Assembly (NCBI GenBank): GCA_903918325.1
Contig: CAIXDY010000088.1
Coordinates: forward strand, 1-17,868
DNA length: 17,868 nt
DNA from: an uncultured Actinomycetes bacterium
Lineage (GTDB): Bacteria > Actinomycetota > Actinomycetes > Nanopelagicales > Nanopelagicaceae
Direction of reading: 5' to 3'
Shown here: positions 7,029 to 15,157 of the stretch, piece after piece
How the letters are laid out: every line of letters begins with the position of its first letter
Position numbering within the stretch: position 1 is the stretch's first letter
Program-made: the position numbers and the translations under genes
Notes under the pieces: generated by a model
What the model was told of the DNA's origin: nothing
What the model saw: only the letters and a program-made list of their open reading frames with translations
Databases searched by the model: none

Positions 7029-8678
7029 TTAATTGCCTTTCCAATTTGCAAGTTCAATTGCAAATGGATCAAGACCCATTGGACCAATCTTTAATGCGTA
7101 TGTGTGGAACTTCTTGAGAGTGAAAGCTGCACCTAAGCGTGCCTTCGCATCTTCGCGTGCCTTCATCCATACGCGCTCACCCACCTTGTAAGAAATGGCT
7201 TGTCCTGGCCATCCTAAGTAGCGATCGGTTTCGCTGCGTGAATGATCTTCATCAAGTAGAGCTTGCTCATTGAGTAGCTTGCGTGATGACTCAGCATTCC
7301 AAACATTTCCATCAAAGTCGGTGTAGCCCAGGTGCATTCCAATATCTACAACAATGCGTGCTGCACGCAAAGCTTGTGCTGATAAATAACCCATTTCAAT
7401 TCCGGGTTCATCAAAAGCGCCAAGTTCATTCATAAAGCGCTCAGCATAAAGTGCCCAGCCTTCGCCGTAACCACTAATCCATGCACCATTTATTTGAAAA
7501 CGTGACAAGCGCTCTTTCTCAACCGCAACTGTCGCGCATTGCAAGTGATGGCCTGGAACTGCTTCGTGATACCACGTAGAAACTAAGTGCCAACTGCTGG
7601 CTTCATCTTTACCCAACATCGGAATCCAGGTTGTTCCTGGACGAGATAGATCCTCTGATGGTGGGTTGTAATAAGGCGCTGACGCACTTCCTTCGGGAGC
7701 AAGTCGGGCTTCACAAATCTTGATGCGATCATCGATTTCGAAATATTCGCCATCCATGCGCTTAATAGCTGCATCAGTAAAATCTTGTAAAAACTTAACA
7801 ACATTATCTTTGCCCTTGATTACATATTTAGGATCGTGATCAAGGTGATCGGCAACTTCACGTAGGGTTTTTGCGCCAGGTTTGATCTGTTCAGCAATCT
7901 CCCACATGCGTTCATTGATTGCTTTGAGTTCGCCCATGCCCCATTCATAAGTCGCACGAAGATCTAACTTTGCTCCTGTGAAATAACGTGCCCACACTGC
8001 ATAACGCTCTGCACCGACGGCATCATTAGGATTTGCAATTGGTAAATATTCATTCTTTAAGAAAGCGGCAGTTTCAGCGGCAGCTTTCTCGGCTAACTTT
8101 GCATTGGCATGCATCGCAGGGTATTTGCCCGCGCCATCAAAATTTTTGCACATTGCACTAAAGCCACCATTTGCATAGTTTTCTAATTGCGCAATAACAC
8201 CGCGTACTTGTCGCTGCGCAGTAGTTTTCCCATTCTTAGCAATCTCCATGATTGCACCTGTCCAAGACTTAAATGCACCATCAACGGCGGCAAGACGCTT
8301 AGCAATATTGTCGAAATCCTGGTCAGAACTCTTTGGCATTAATTCAAAAATTGAACGCACATTTGACGGTGGTGAGGTCAGAACATTCCAGAGAACAAAG
8401 GATTCTTGGCTGTCATGCAGCGCAAGTGAAGACTCGAGACGCTCTTGCATAACGGTCTGTGCAATTCGATCAATCTCATCAATTGGCTTCATTGCTAACA
8501 GCTTTGCCAAAGTCGCCCGGGTCAGGTCAGCGGATTTCTTGGCACCGGCAATTGAAAAATCATCAAGTTTGTCTTGATTTAATCCATTGCCTAAGTAGGT
8601 GCAACCCATTGGGCTCAGGGCGGCTTCATCATCGATGTATGTATGGCTGATTTCGAATATAGGAGATCTAAATGTCAT
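7029..8678 (-). CDS. DUF885 family protein, putative zinc metallopeptidase
   Basis: A 549-residue protein of the DUF885 family, usual length for the group. The family signature HEAVPGHH (about 371-378) fits a metal-binding HExxxH helix, followed by a conserved GEGWALYAE segment (about 405-413) that could supply a third ligand. The rest is largely helical, as in related gluzincin-like peptidases. No signal peptide or membrane segment is visible in MTFRSPIFEISHTY, so a cytoplasmic peptidase is likely, but the substrate is unknown. The ATG at 8678 has no good Shine-Dalgarno; TAAGAA lies 6 nt upstream, a weak leaderless signal. It is divergent from trhA with 70 bp between and converges on the helix-hairpin-helix gene. 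Confidence 0.88.
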   Translation of the reverse strand: MTFRSPIFEISHTYIDDEAALSPMGCTYLGNGLNQDKLDDFSIAGAKKSADLTRATLAKLLAMKPIDEIDRIAQTVMQERLESSLALHDSQESFVLWNVLTSPPSNVRSIFELMPKSSDQDFDNIAKRLAAVDGAFKSWTGAIMEIAKNGKTTAQRQVRGVIAQLENYANGGFSAMCKNFDGAGKYPAMHANAKLAEKAAAETAAFLKNEYLPIANPNDAVGAERYAVWARYFTGAKLDLRATYEWGMGELKAINERMWEIAEQIKPGAKTLREVADHLDHDPKYVIKGKDNVVKFLQDFTDAAIKRMDGEYFEIDDRIKICEARLAPEGSASAPYYNPPSEDLSRPGTTWIPMLGKDEASSWHLVSTWYHEAVPGHHLQCATVAVEKERLSRFQINGAWISGYGEGWALYAERFMNELGAFDEPGIEMGYLSAQALRAARIVVDIGMHLGYTDFDGNVWNAESSRKLLNEQALLDEDHSRSETDRYLGWPGQAISYKVGERVWMKAREDAKARLGAAFTLKKFHTYALKIGPMGLDPFAIELANWKGN

Positions 8679-8736
8679 AGGAGATTCTTATCAGCGAGGC
8701 GAGCTTTTGTCGATATAGAAAACAGTTAATCACTAG

Positions 8737-8742
8737 TACCCT
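8737..8742 (+). promoter_or_regulatory. Possible -10 element for a leaderless trhA transcript
   Basis: TACCCT is followed by CAACGC (6 nt) and the ATG at 8749. No ribosome binding site precedes the ATG. The same TANNNT-N6-start pattern is seen at argS, murI and the gene at 6695. Confidence 0.4.
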
Positions 8743-8748
8743 CAACGC

Positions 8749-9393
8749 ATGACACAGCAACCTGTGGTGCCGCCTAAGTTACGCGGCTGGTTCCACCTGG
8801 GTGCAACTCCTGCGGTCATCATCGCTTCCCTTGTCTTATTTATTCTTAGTAAAGAATCGCTCAAATTCGCGGTCGCAATTTATTCAGTCACCGCGATCAT
8901 GCTCTTTAGTGTTTCTGCGGTTTATCACCGTGTTCCATGGTCACCTGAAAAGAAAAAAATCTGGCGCCGTTGGGATCATGCAAATATTAATTTATTAATT
9001 GCCGGGTCCTATACCCCGTTTGCTGTTGCGCTATTAGATAACCGAAGTAGAAATATTTTGTTAGCTATTGTGTGGATTGGCGCAGCAATCGGTGTTGGCT
9101 TAAGAGTTTTCTGGCTCAATGCCCCGCGCTGGTTGTATGTTGCTAATTATTTATTGCTTGGCTGGGTTGCCATTGTTTATACCCCTGACCTTTATCGCGC
9201 GGGTGGTTTATGGGTGTTACTCCCAATAATCTTCGGCGGATTGTTCTACTCAGTTGGGGCGATTTTCTACGCACTCAAGCGCCCTGGCCGGACCGCTAAG
9301 TATTTCGGCTTCCACGAGCTCTTCCATATCTTTGTGCTGGCCGCCTGGATCTCGCAGTACGTAGCGATTTCAGTGGCGATTTACAGTAAGTAA
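8749..9393 (+). CDS. trhA: TrhA/hemolysin III family membrane protein
   Basis: A 214-residue integral membrane protein of the bacterial PAQR (hemolysin III) family, with about seven hydrophobic segments. Family motifs are visible: SAVYHR (Ser56, His60), DHANINLLIAGSYTP (Asp76 onward) and HELFH (His189, His193). These Ser, Asp and His residues form the presumed metal-dependent hydrolase site of the superfamily. Bacterial members have been linked to membrane lipid or fluidity balance; despite the name, haemolysis is not implied. The start codon lies 6 nt after a -10-like hexamer with no Shine-Dalgarno. The gene ends 51 nt before the coiled-coil gene, which seems to have its own promoter. Confidence 0.9.
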   Translation: MTQQPVVPPKLRGWFHLGATPAVIIASLVLFILSKESLKFAVAIYSVTAIMLFSVSAVYHRVPWSPEKKKIWRRWDHANINLLIAGSYTPFAVALLDNRSRNILLAIVWIGAAIGVGLRVFWLNAPRWLYVANYLLLGWVAIVYTPDLYRAGGLWVLLPIIFGGLFYSVGAIFYALKRPGRTAKYFGFHELFHIFVLAAWISQYVAISVAIYSK

Positions 9394-9409
9394 GGCCTTG
9401 CTCTAACCT
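9380..9409 (+). promoter_or_regulatory. Possible promoter for the coiled-coil/acyltransferase pair
   Basis: TTTACA (9380-9385, five of six to TTGACA), an 18-bp spacer and TAACCT (9404-9409) overlap the trhA stop codon. The predicted transcript would start near 9416 and carry the GAGGT ribosome binding site at 9434-9438. Confidence 0.4.
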
Positions 9410-9444
9410 TAGGCTCTCTTTAAATCGAGTTGCGAGGTATGACG

Positions 9445-10263
9445 ATGGCTGAAAAGAACTCCTTCCTTAACTGGGTTGGATTCAAAGGCGACGAACCGGA
9501 AGCACCATCTTCGGTCGATCGCATCCGTGAACTCGAAGCACAACTTGCCGATCTTAAATCTCGTCGAGACATAACGGGATTAACTAAAGAAGAGTTTGAA
9601 ATTCTGGCAACCGAGACTGCAATGTCGATGATTAAATCGGCGCAAGCCCGTGAAAGTAAGGCCCAAGCTATTGCTTCACGATTAGTTGCTGAGACAAATC
9701 GAATCACAAAAGAAGAAATCGATGCCGCCGACGCTAAAGCTCGCTCTATTTTAAGTGGTGCCGAAACACGTGGTCGCAAATATATTCAAGCGGCAGAATC
9801 TGAAGCTGAAGAGAAAATTGCACAGGCTGAGGCTGAAGCAGAATCTGTTATTGAAAGTAAGAAGCGCGAAGGCAATGCACTCACTACTGCAGCTCGTCGC
9901 GAAGGTGAGCGAATTGTTATTGAGGCAACGGCTGAAGTTACTAACTATCGCCAATGGCTAGCTAGTGTGATGGGTGAAGCTGAACGACTTTATAAGATTC
10001 AAACACAATCACTTGATGCCGCTGAATCCGCAATTCATCAATCACGTTCACGACTTGAATCTGCATTTACTCGCCTGGCTGATCTTCAAAAAAATGTCTT
10101 AGGGAATTTGAATTCTGATGACACAATTATTAACGCTGGCCCAATTCGCGTTTCAAGTGAACGCACTAAGCGCGCAATTTCAGCACCTAAAAAGAGTGCG
10201 AAAAAGCCAGTGAAGAAAACTACTAAGAAAGCAGCAGCAAAGAAATCTGCATCGCGTAAGTAA
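9445..10263 (+). CDS. Long coiled-coil protein with Lys-rich C-terminal tail (function unknown)
   Basis: I do not recognise a specific family. The 272 residues are mostly an Ala/Glu/Lys/Arg-rich helix (about 25-215) with heptad-like spacing, for example AESEAEEKIAQAEAEAES, resembling DivIVA-type or ATP-synthase-b-like coiled coils. A short N-terminal segment NSFLNWVGFKG could be a hydrophobic or amphipathic anchor. The last 35 residues are basic (SAKKPVKKTTKKAAAKKSA), like histone-H1 tails and a candidate nucleic-acid or acidic-polymer binder. Start choice: the ATG at 9445 has GAGGT 6 nt upstream; an upstream in-frame TTG at 9430 lacks support. The stop is 6 nt before the acyltransferase ATG, so the two are probably an operon, hinting at an envelope or cell-division scaffold. 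Confidence 0.7.
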   Translation: MAEKNSFLNWVGFKGDEPEAPSSVDRIRELEAQLADLKSRRDITGLTKEEFEILATETAMSMIKSAQARESKAQAIASRLVAETNRITKEEIDAADAKARSILSGAETRGRKYIQAAESEAEEKIAQAEAEAESVIESKKREGNALTTAARREGERIVIEATAEVTNYRQWLASVMGEAERLYKIQTQSLDAAESAIHQSRSRLESAFTRLADLQKNVLGNLNSDDTIINAGPIRVSSERTKRAISAPKKSAKKPVKKTTKKAAAKKSASRK

Positions 10264-10269
10264 TTTCTA

Positions 10270-12024
10270 ATGTCTACTCCCCGCGGTATCCGTTATATCC
10301 CTGCCATCGATGGTTTACGGGCTGTAGCTGTAATTGCGGTGATGCTGTATCACCTTGGTTTTTCGTGGATACCCGGTGGATTTCTCGGCGTAGATCTCTT
10401 CTTCGTTATCTCGGGCTATGTCATCACTCGATTGCTTTTAGATTCGATTCAGCGCAGCGGTGGCTTAGATTTACGCGCTTTTTATAAAGCGAGAATTCGT
10501 CGATTATTCCCCCCTTTGATCTTCATGATCCTCGTTACAACGCTATATATATGTATTTGGGCACCAGAAACCGTTCGCCGATTCGTAAGCGATAGCCCCT
10601 TCTCAATTTTTGGGTTAATGAACTGGTGGTTAGTGTTTAGGCACACTGATTATTTTGATTCAATTGCCCGACCACCACTGCTGCAGCACACATGGTCGCT
10701 GGGAGTCGAAGCCCAGTTTTATTTAATATGGCCACTCATTTTGCTACTGGTTTTACGCCAATTCGGTAAGAAGCGAATTCCTGGAGCTGCACTATTAATT
10801 GCAGCAATTTCAGGTATCACCTTACTTATCGTTTCTTTCCAAGTTGATGCAGCTAGTGCTTCACAAGTAAGCCATGTCTATTTTGGCACTGATACTCATA
10901 GCATCGGTCTGTTTTTAGGCGCAGCGCTTGCAGTCAGCTGGGTACCACAAAACCTTAAAGAACAAGTCAATAAACGTGCGCAAGATTTCATTGATGGAAT
11001 TGGTGTTTTTGGTTTCGTAGGAATTCTCGCAACTTTTCTCTTTGTCAATGAAACTGATCCAACTTTATACAAGCTGGCTTTCCCTTTAGCTGGAATTTTT
11101 GGTTGTGCAATTATCACTAGCGTCGTCCACCCGGCTTCACGATTTGCGCCAATCCTTAGTAGCAAAATTGCGGTATGGATTGGCGAACGCTCGTATTCAA
11201 TCTATCTGTGGCACTGGGTAGTTTTTCAACTAACACGTCCTAAAGTTGATCTTGAAGGATCTACATGGGCCCTTTATCTACTTCGCATATTAATAGTTTT
11301 TGCTTTAGCCGATATTTCACTGCGTTTAGTTGAGCTTCCAGTCCGAAGTGGGATGGTTGAATATTGGTTTAAAGGAATGAAATACCGCACGAAAAATGTA
11401 CAACGCCGACAAAAATCTTTTGTAGCACTCGCAATAATTTCAATTACCCTTGCAACATCACTCTTGAGTGCTAATGCCATTACAAGGAGTGATCGAGATG
11501 TAGCTGCAATGAAAGCTCAGTTAACTCAACCCGTCCAAAACACCGAGATTTCAAATGCGCAACCGGGTGGCTTATGGGTAACTGGAGATTCAGTAATTCT
11601 GGGTATCCATTATGAATTAGAAAAACGGAGTCACATCGCTTTAATTAATGCGCGAGTAGGGCGCCAAGCGCCTGAACTTCTTACGGTGATGCAACAAGAT
11701 AAGAGTCACGTGGATGCCTCCCCAGTTATATTCGATCTTGGAAATAACAATCGATTAACTGAGGCAGAAGTCGCTGCCATTTTTGAAGAAGTTAAGAATC
11801 AACCCCAAATTATTGTCGTGAATACCGCAGTTCCTCGCGGTTGGCGTGATGAGAATAATGTGCTGATTGCAAAGTACGCACAAATGTATGGAGCAACCCT
11901 TATCGATTGGGCCACCATTTCATCCGGCCACCCGGAGTACTTTGCACCCGATGGTGTGCACTTAGTACCTACTGGCGTTCAAGTTTATGTTGAAGCCATT
12001 ACTTCGCAGCTAATAACCAAATAG
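10270..12024 (+). CDS. OatA/OafA-like membrane O-acetyltransferase with SGNH domain
   Basis: A 584-residue membrane acyltransferase that would move acetyl groups across the membrane onto a cell-surface glycan, in OatA-type enzymes peptidoglycan. Residues 1 to about 360 are the acyltransferase-3 domain: GLRAVAVIAVMLYHLGF with His28, GVDLFFVISGY (40-50), SLGVEAQFYLIWP around Glu147, YSIYLWHW (309-316), and about ten membrane spans. A further span lies at about 386-403. The C-terminal extracellular domain has the SGNH blocks GDS (439-441, nucleophile Ser441), ARVGRQ (Gly464), DLGNNN (489-494) and DGVHLVPTG (Asp561, His564), matching the OatA triad arrangement. It follows the coiled-coil gene by 6 nt and ends at a strong terminator. 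The glycan acceptor is not determined by sequence. Confidence 0.87.
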   Translation: MSTPRGIRYIPAIDGLRAVAVIAVMLYHLGFSWIPGGFLGVDLFFVISGYVITRLLLDSIQRSGGLDLRAFYKARIRRLFPPLIFMILVTTLYICIWAPETVRRFVSDSPFSIFGLMNWWLVFRHTDYFDSIARPPLLQHTWSLGVEAQFYLIWPLILLLVLRQFGKKRIPGAALLIAAISGITLLIVSFQVDAASASQVSHVYFGTDTHSIGLFLGAALAVSWVPQNLKEQVNKRAQDFIDGIGVFGFVGILATFLFVNETDPTLYKLAFPLAGIFGCAIITSVVHPASRFAPILSSKIAVWIGERSYSIYLWHWVVFQLTRPKVDLEGSTWALYLLRILIVFALADISLRLVELPVRSGMVEYWFKGMKYRTKNVQRRQKSFVALAIISITLATSLLSANAITRSDRDVAAMKAQLTQPVQNTEISNAQPGGLWVTGDSVILGIHYELEKRSHIALINARVGRQAPELLTVMQQDKSHVDASPVIFDLGNNNRLTEAEVAAIFEEVKNQPQIIVVNTAVPRGWRDENNVLIAKYAQMYGATLIDWATISSGHPEYFAPDGVHLVPTGVQVYVEAITSQLITK

Positions 12025-12035
12025 TTTTCTCAAAT

Positions 12036-12067
12036 AAAAAACCCCCGCACAGTGGCGAGGGTTTTTT
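12036..12067. terminator. Bidirectional rho-independent terminator
   Basis: AAAAAACCC-C-CGC, loop ACAGTG, GCG-A-GGGTTTTTT: a stem with one C-A mismatch, flanked by six T on each strand as read. It sits between the convergent acyltransferase (stop at 12024) and the Lys-rich gene (stop at 12080) and should stop transcription both ways. Confidence 0.9.
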
Positions 12068-12079
12068 ATTAATTTCTTA

Positions 12080-12931
12080 TTACTTGAATTCACCTGGAAT
12101 TCCAAAGACAGTAGCTGAAGCAGTCTGTCCATCAGAATAAACTGATGTGACGCGGAATTGAGTCCAACCTGTATCACTGTTCTTTGTAACTGCCTGAGTA
12201 GTTTGTGTTGGTGAAACAGTGGCGATTGTTGTCCAATCTCCAGTTCCATTTGCACGGATCTCTACGTTAATTCCGGTCAATCCATCAGTTGCCATTGGCG
12301 CTACCCAGCGAAGAGTTAAGCCATCGGCGCTCTTAAGTGCAACAAATTTAGATGGTGCTTCAACCGTTGCAACTGCTGCAGTTGTGGCGCTAGCAGATGC
12401 TGATGCTGATTCACTTGCAGTTGCTGCTGGAATTGAAGGCGCAGGCCCTGCTGCATCATCACCATTGTTTGAAGATTTTGACCAGACGATCATTGCTAAC
12501 AAAGCAATTGCGACCACTACTGCAAATACAACGCGTCCTGATGCACCTTGCTTTGGCGCAGCCGCAGCAGGCTTAGGTGCAACGGCAACTGGCTTTGGTG
12601 CAACGGCTGATGTAACAGGAACTGCTGGAGTTGAAACTTTGGAAGCAGAAGATTTCTTTGCACTCTTCTTAACTGCGCGCTTTGCAGGTGCCTTCTTAGC
12701 AACCTTCTTCGCGGCGCTCTTTTTTACAACACGCTTTGCCGTTGCTTTTTTCGCAGTTTTCTTTGCGGTGCGCTTTGCAGGTGCCTTCTTAGCAACCTTC
12801 TTTGCTGCGCTCTTCTTTACAACACGCTTTGCAGTTGACTTCTTCTTAGCAACTGATTTTTTAGCAGCAGATTTTTTAGCTGGCGCTTTCTTAGCAACCT
12901 TCTTCGCTGCACTCTTCTTCTTTACGGCCAC
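12080..12931 (-). CDS. Histone-H1-like Lys/Ala domain, membrane segment and Fn3-like domain (novel architecture)
   Basis: A 283-residue protein in three parts. Residues 1-99 are a histone-H1-like Lys/Ala domain with about 39 lysines, built of three roughly 30-residue repeats (4-32, 33-63, 64-94) on the pattern KRVVKKSAAKKVAKKAPAKR. A Pro/Ala linker leads to one membrane segment (GRVVFAVVVAIALLAMIVW, about 132-150). After a Ser/Ala/Asp-rich linker comes a fibronectin-III-like beta domain (about 193-278: LTLRWVAP, GINVEIR, FRVTSVYSDG). By the positive-inside rule the Lys-rich part is cytoplasmic and Fn3 outside, so the protein could tie the nucleoid or another polyanion to the envelope; this is inference. 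The GTG start is set by AAGGAG 5 nt upstream; longer starts would run into rdgB, whose stop is 55 nt away. Confidence 0.85.
   Translation of the reverse strand: MAVKKKSAAKKVAKKAPAKKSAAKKSVAKKKSTAKRVVKKSAAKKVAKKAPAKRTAKKTAKKATAKRVVKKSAAKKVAKKAPAKRAVKKSAKKSSASKVSTPAVPVTSAVAPKPVAVAPKPAAAAPKQGASGRVVFAVVVAIALLAMIVWSKSSNNGDDAAGPAPSIPAATASESASASASATTAAVATVEAPSKFVALKSADGLTLRWVAPMATDGLTGINVEIRANGTGDWTTIATVSPTQTTQAVTKNSDTGWTQFRVTSVYSDGQTASATVFGIPGEFK
12650..12835 (-). repeat. Tandem 93-bp repeats inside the Lys-rich domain
   Basis: Two adjacent 93-bp units (12743-12835 and 12650-12742), each 31 codons, encode nearly the same peptide beginning TAKRVVKKSAAKK. The core is almost identical at DNA level, differing mostly at third positions (for example GCGGCGCTC versus GCTGCGCTC on the plus strand). 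A third, partial copy lies nearer the start codon (about 12880-12930). This suggests growth of the domain by tandem duplication. Confidence 0.8.
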
Positions 12932-12936
12932 GTGAA

Positions 12937-12942
12937 CTCCTT
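12937..12942 (-). promoter_or_regulatory. Ribosome binding site of the Lys-rich gene
   Basis: The minus strand reads AAGGAG, 5 nt before the GTG at 12931. It decides the start and rules out the longer open frame that would overlap rdgB. Confidence 0.75.
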
Positions 12943-12986
12943 GGATAGCGGTGCGCACGCCAATAACGCGCGTCGATAGGACAAGG

Positions 12987-13604
12987 TTACCCCAGGCTCC
13001 GCAGCATTTGTATGACATGAGGTGCGATAGCGCGTAGTGATTTTCCGCGGTGGCTGATGGCATCCTTTTCCGAAGCGCTCAATTGCGCGCTGGAAATGCC
13101 CATTCCAAGGGGTGCAAAAATGGGGTCGTACCCAAAACCTTGTTCTCCAATTGGGGCATACAAAATTCGCCCTTCAAATATGCCTTCTTCAACATGATGA
13201 CGACCATCGGGCAGGGCCAGCGCTGCAACACAGGTGAAATGAGCCGTGCGCTTTTCTTCGGCAACATCTGCCAACTGCAGCAGTACTTTTTCTAGATTTG
13301 CTTGATCGTTTCCGTGGCTACCCGCCCATCGTGCAGAATAAATTCCGGGATCGCCATTAAGTGCATCAACGCAAAGACCTGAGTCATCTGAAATTGCAGG
13401 CAAGCCAGTTGCGGCAGCGGTATAGCGAGCTTTCAATAATGCATTCTCTTCAAAGGTAGCGCCGGTTTCTTCTACATCAACTAAATCAGGAAACTGATCA
13501 ACACCAATTAAATTAATTTCCCCTGGAGCAATAGCATCAAGAATCCGACGAAACTCAAGAATTTTTCCTTGGTTCCGCGTTGCTAGTACAAGTGTGTGGG
13601 GCAC
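12987..13604 (-). CDS. rdgB: dITP/XTP pyrophosphatase
   Basis: House-cleaning nucleotidase of the Ham1/RdgB family that hydrolyses dITP, ITP and XTP to monophosphates, keeping deaminated purines out of nucleic acids. The motifs are LATRNQGKILEF near the N-terminus, the phosphate- and metal-binding ATFEENALLKARYTA, SDDSGLCVDAL, GFGYDPIF and SEKDAISHRGKSL. With the GTG at 13604 the protein has 205 residues, the normal length, and begins VPHTLVLATRNQ as expected; an upstream in-frame ATG at 13649 would add 15 residues without family support. The GTG shares its first base with the rph stop (TAGTG), giving tight coupling. rph-rdgB adjacency is typical of actinobacteria. Confidence 0.95.
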   Translation of the reverse strand: MPHTLVLATRNQGKILEFRRILDAIAPGEINLIGVDQFPDLVDVEETGATFEENALLKARYTAAATGLPAISDDSGLCVDALNGDPGIYSARWAGSHGNDQANLEKVLLQLADVAEEKRTAHFTCVAALALPDGRHHVEEGIFEGRILYAPIGEQGFGYDPIFAPLGMGISSAQLSASEKDAISHRGKSLRAIAPHVIQMLRSLG

Positions 13605-14329
13605 TATTTCGAGAGAACTTCTTTTTGTAGAGCGCTCAAAGTTGCACAACCATCTACGGCTAGATCTAGAAGTTGATTGAGTAGTGCGCGATCAAAGGGT
13701 TGTCCTTCTGCTGTTCCTTGAACTTCGATAAAACGTCCATCGCCCGCGACAACAACATTCATATCAGTTTCTGCACGAACATCTTCCTCATAACATAAAT
13801 CCAGCATTGGCACGCCATCAATGATTCCAACACTGACTGCAGCAACCGAATCACTGAGCGGGTTCGCACTTGCTTTAATGTGTCCTTGTGCCTTTGCCCA
13901 CGCGATTGCATCGGCAAGTGCCACGTATGCACCGGTTATAGCTGCTGTGCGTGTGCCACCATCGGCTTGTAAAACGTCGCAGTCAATAACAATTGTATTT
14001 TCACCTAACTCTTTCATATTAACGATGGCGCGAAGTGAACGGCCAACTAAACGAGAAATCTCTTGAGTACGGCCACCCAATTTGCCTTTAACGCTCTCGC
14101 GATCAGAACGTGTGTGTGTTGCACGTGGCAACATCGCATACTCTGAAGTCACCCAACCATTGCCTGAATCTTTTAACCAACGAGGTACACCTGGTGAAAA
14201 AGATGCCACACAGAGGACGCGTGTTTTCCCAAACTCAACTAGCACTGAACCTTCGGCATGATCGAGCCAACCGCGCGTGAATTTAATTTCGCGCAGGTCA
14301 TTTACTTGTCGTCCGTCGTTGCGTGCCAT
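13604..14329 (-). CDS. rph: Ribonuclease PH
   Basis: Phosphate-dependent 3'-5' exoribonuclease that trims tRNA 3' ends, acting as a cytoplasmic hexamer. The 241 residues match the family length. Signature stretches include RPH-type MARNDGRQVNDLREIKF, the RNA/phosphate-binding region LPRATHTRSDRES with GGRTQEISRLVGRSLRA, and CDVLQADGGTRTAAITGAYVAL, followed by the catalytic-core PMLDLCYEEDVRAETDMNVV with its Asp residues. The ATG at 14329 is preceded by GGGAG at 6 nt. Its stop shares one base with the rdgB GTG. The upstream murI stop is 24 nt away, so murI-rph-rdgB probably form one transcript. Confidence 0.96.
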   Translation of the reverse strand: MARNDGRQVNDLREIKFTRGWLDHAEGSVLVEFGKTRVLCVASFSPGVPRWLKDSGNGWVTSEYAMLPRATHTRSDRESVKGKLGGRTQEISRLVGRSLRAIVNMKELGENTIVIDCDVLQADGGTRTAAITGAYVALADAIAWAKAQGHIKASANPLSDSVAAVSVGIIDGVPMLDLCYEEDVRAETDMNVVVAGDGRFIEVQGTAEGQPFDRALLNQLLDLAVDGCATLSALQKEVLSK

Positions 14330-14353
14330 GTAGTACTCCCGTTTTCTTTAGGT

Positions 14354-15151
14354 TTAAAGGTCTTGGTGTTCGACTTGTGTTACTTCTGGACCTAGAAAAC
14401 GTCGAGCTAAGCTTTCAAAAGCTTGTGCATCGCCAGTTGCTAAGAATTTATGAGTTGGAGCCGATGATTGATTTGCTCGCAATAGATTGCTTTCGACTAA
14501 TGTGCGATATAAATCTTTAGCAGTCTCTTCAGCGCTTGAAACAAGAGTGACGCCTTCACCAACTACGTAGGAAATGACACCAGTTAATAATGGATAGTGA
14601 GTACACCCAAGCACCAAAGTATCAACTTTCGCTTTCATTATTGGTTCAAGATATTGGCGTGCAATTTTAGTTATTTCACTTCCAGAGGTTTCGCCTCTTT
14701 CCACAAATTCCACAAACAATGGACAGGCCATTGAAGTAATTTCTAACTGCGGGGCCGCCGCAAAAGCATCTAAATAAGCTTTGGAATCGATCGTGGCATT
14801 AGTTCCAATTACACCAATGTGCCCACTTCTAGTTGCCGCTACTGCACGTCTAACTGCCGGTTGGATTACTTCGATAACGGGAATTGAATAACGTTCGCGT
14901 GCATCGCGCAACATGGCCGCACTTGCCGTGTTACATGCAATTACTAAAGCTTTAACACCTTGGTCTACTAAGAAATCTAAAGTTTCTAAAGCAAATTCGC
15001 GCACTTGCGCTAAGGGGCGAGGTCCATAAGGGCCACGCGCTGTGTCACCGATATAAATAGTTGATTCATTTGGTAATTGATCCAAAATTGCTCTGGCAAC
15101 CGTGAGTCCACCTACTCCTGAATCAAAGATTCCAATGGGTGCGTTACTCAC
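14354..15151 (-). CDS. murI: Glutamate racemase
   Basis: Cofactor-independent racemase producing D-glutamate for peptidoglycan precursors. The 265 residues show the two catalytic cysteines in ACNTASA (Cys73) and LGCTHYPLL (Cys183), with FDSGVGGL at 9-16 and the YIGDTARGPYG loop at 33-43. The start is a GTG at 15151 (MSNAPIGIFDSG). It has no Shine-Dalgarno but has TAGGCT exactly 6 nt upstream, suggesting a leaderless promoter in the 32-nt gap after the DUF2017 gene, in addition to read-through. Position between clpS-DUF2017 and rph-rdgB follows the actinobacterial order, here without the metallo-beta-lactamase-fold gene often found beside murI. Confidence 0.96.
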   Translation of the reverse strand: MSNAPIGIFDSGVGGLTVARAILDQLPNESTIYIGDTARGPYGPRPLAQVREFALETLDFLVDQGVKALVIACNTASAAMLRDARERYSIPVIEVIQPAVRRAVAATRSGHIGVIGTNATIDSKAYLDAFAAAPQLEITSMACPLFVEFVERGETSGSEITKIARQYLEPIMKAKVDTLVLGCTHYPLLTGVISYVVGEGVTLVSSAEETAKDLYRTLVESNLLRANQSSAPTHKFLATGDAQAFESLARRFLGPEVTQVEHQDL

Positions 15152-15157
15152 AGTGCA

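Noticed and set aside
7025..7031. Terminator between the convergent genes ending at 7027 and 7029
   Set aside because: Only 1 nt separates the stops and no hairpin with a T run was seen; transcripts probably overlap.
9430..9444. TTG or ATG upstream starts for the coiled-coil gene
   Set aside because: The ATG at 9445 has GAGGT at a proper 6-nt distance; the earlier starts overlap or precede that site.
12650..12930. CRISPR array or transposon repeat
   Set aside because: The repeats are in-frame codon repeats with no unique spacers, no inverted ends and no cas or transposase genes nearby.
12219..12935. Plus-strand open frame rich in Phe and Ala
   Set aside because: It is the antisense image of the Lys/Ala-rich repeats (AAG read backward as CTT/TTC-type codons), which leaves the frame open by composition.
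12932..13063. Longer start for the Lys-rich protein overlapping rdgB
   Set aside because: The GTG at 12931 has a strong AAGGAG at 5 nt, and the extension would lie inside the end of rdgB.
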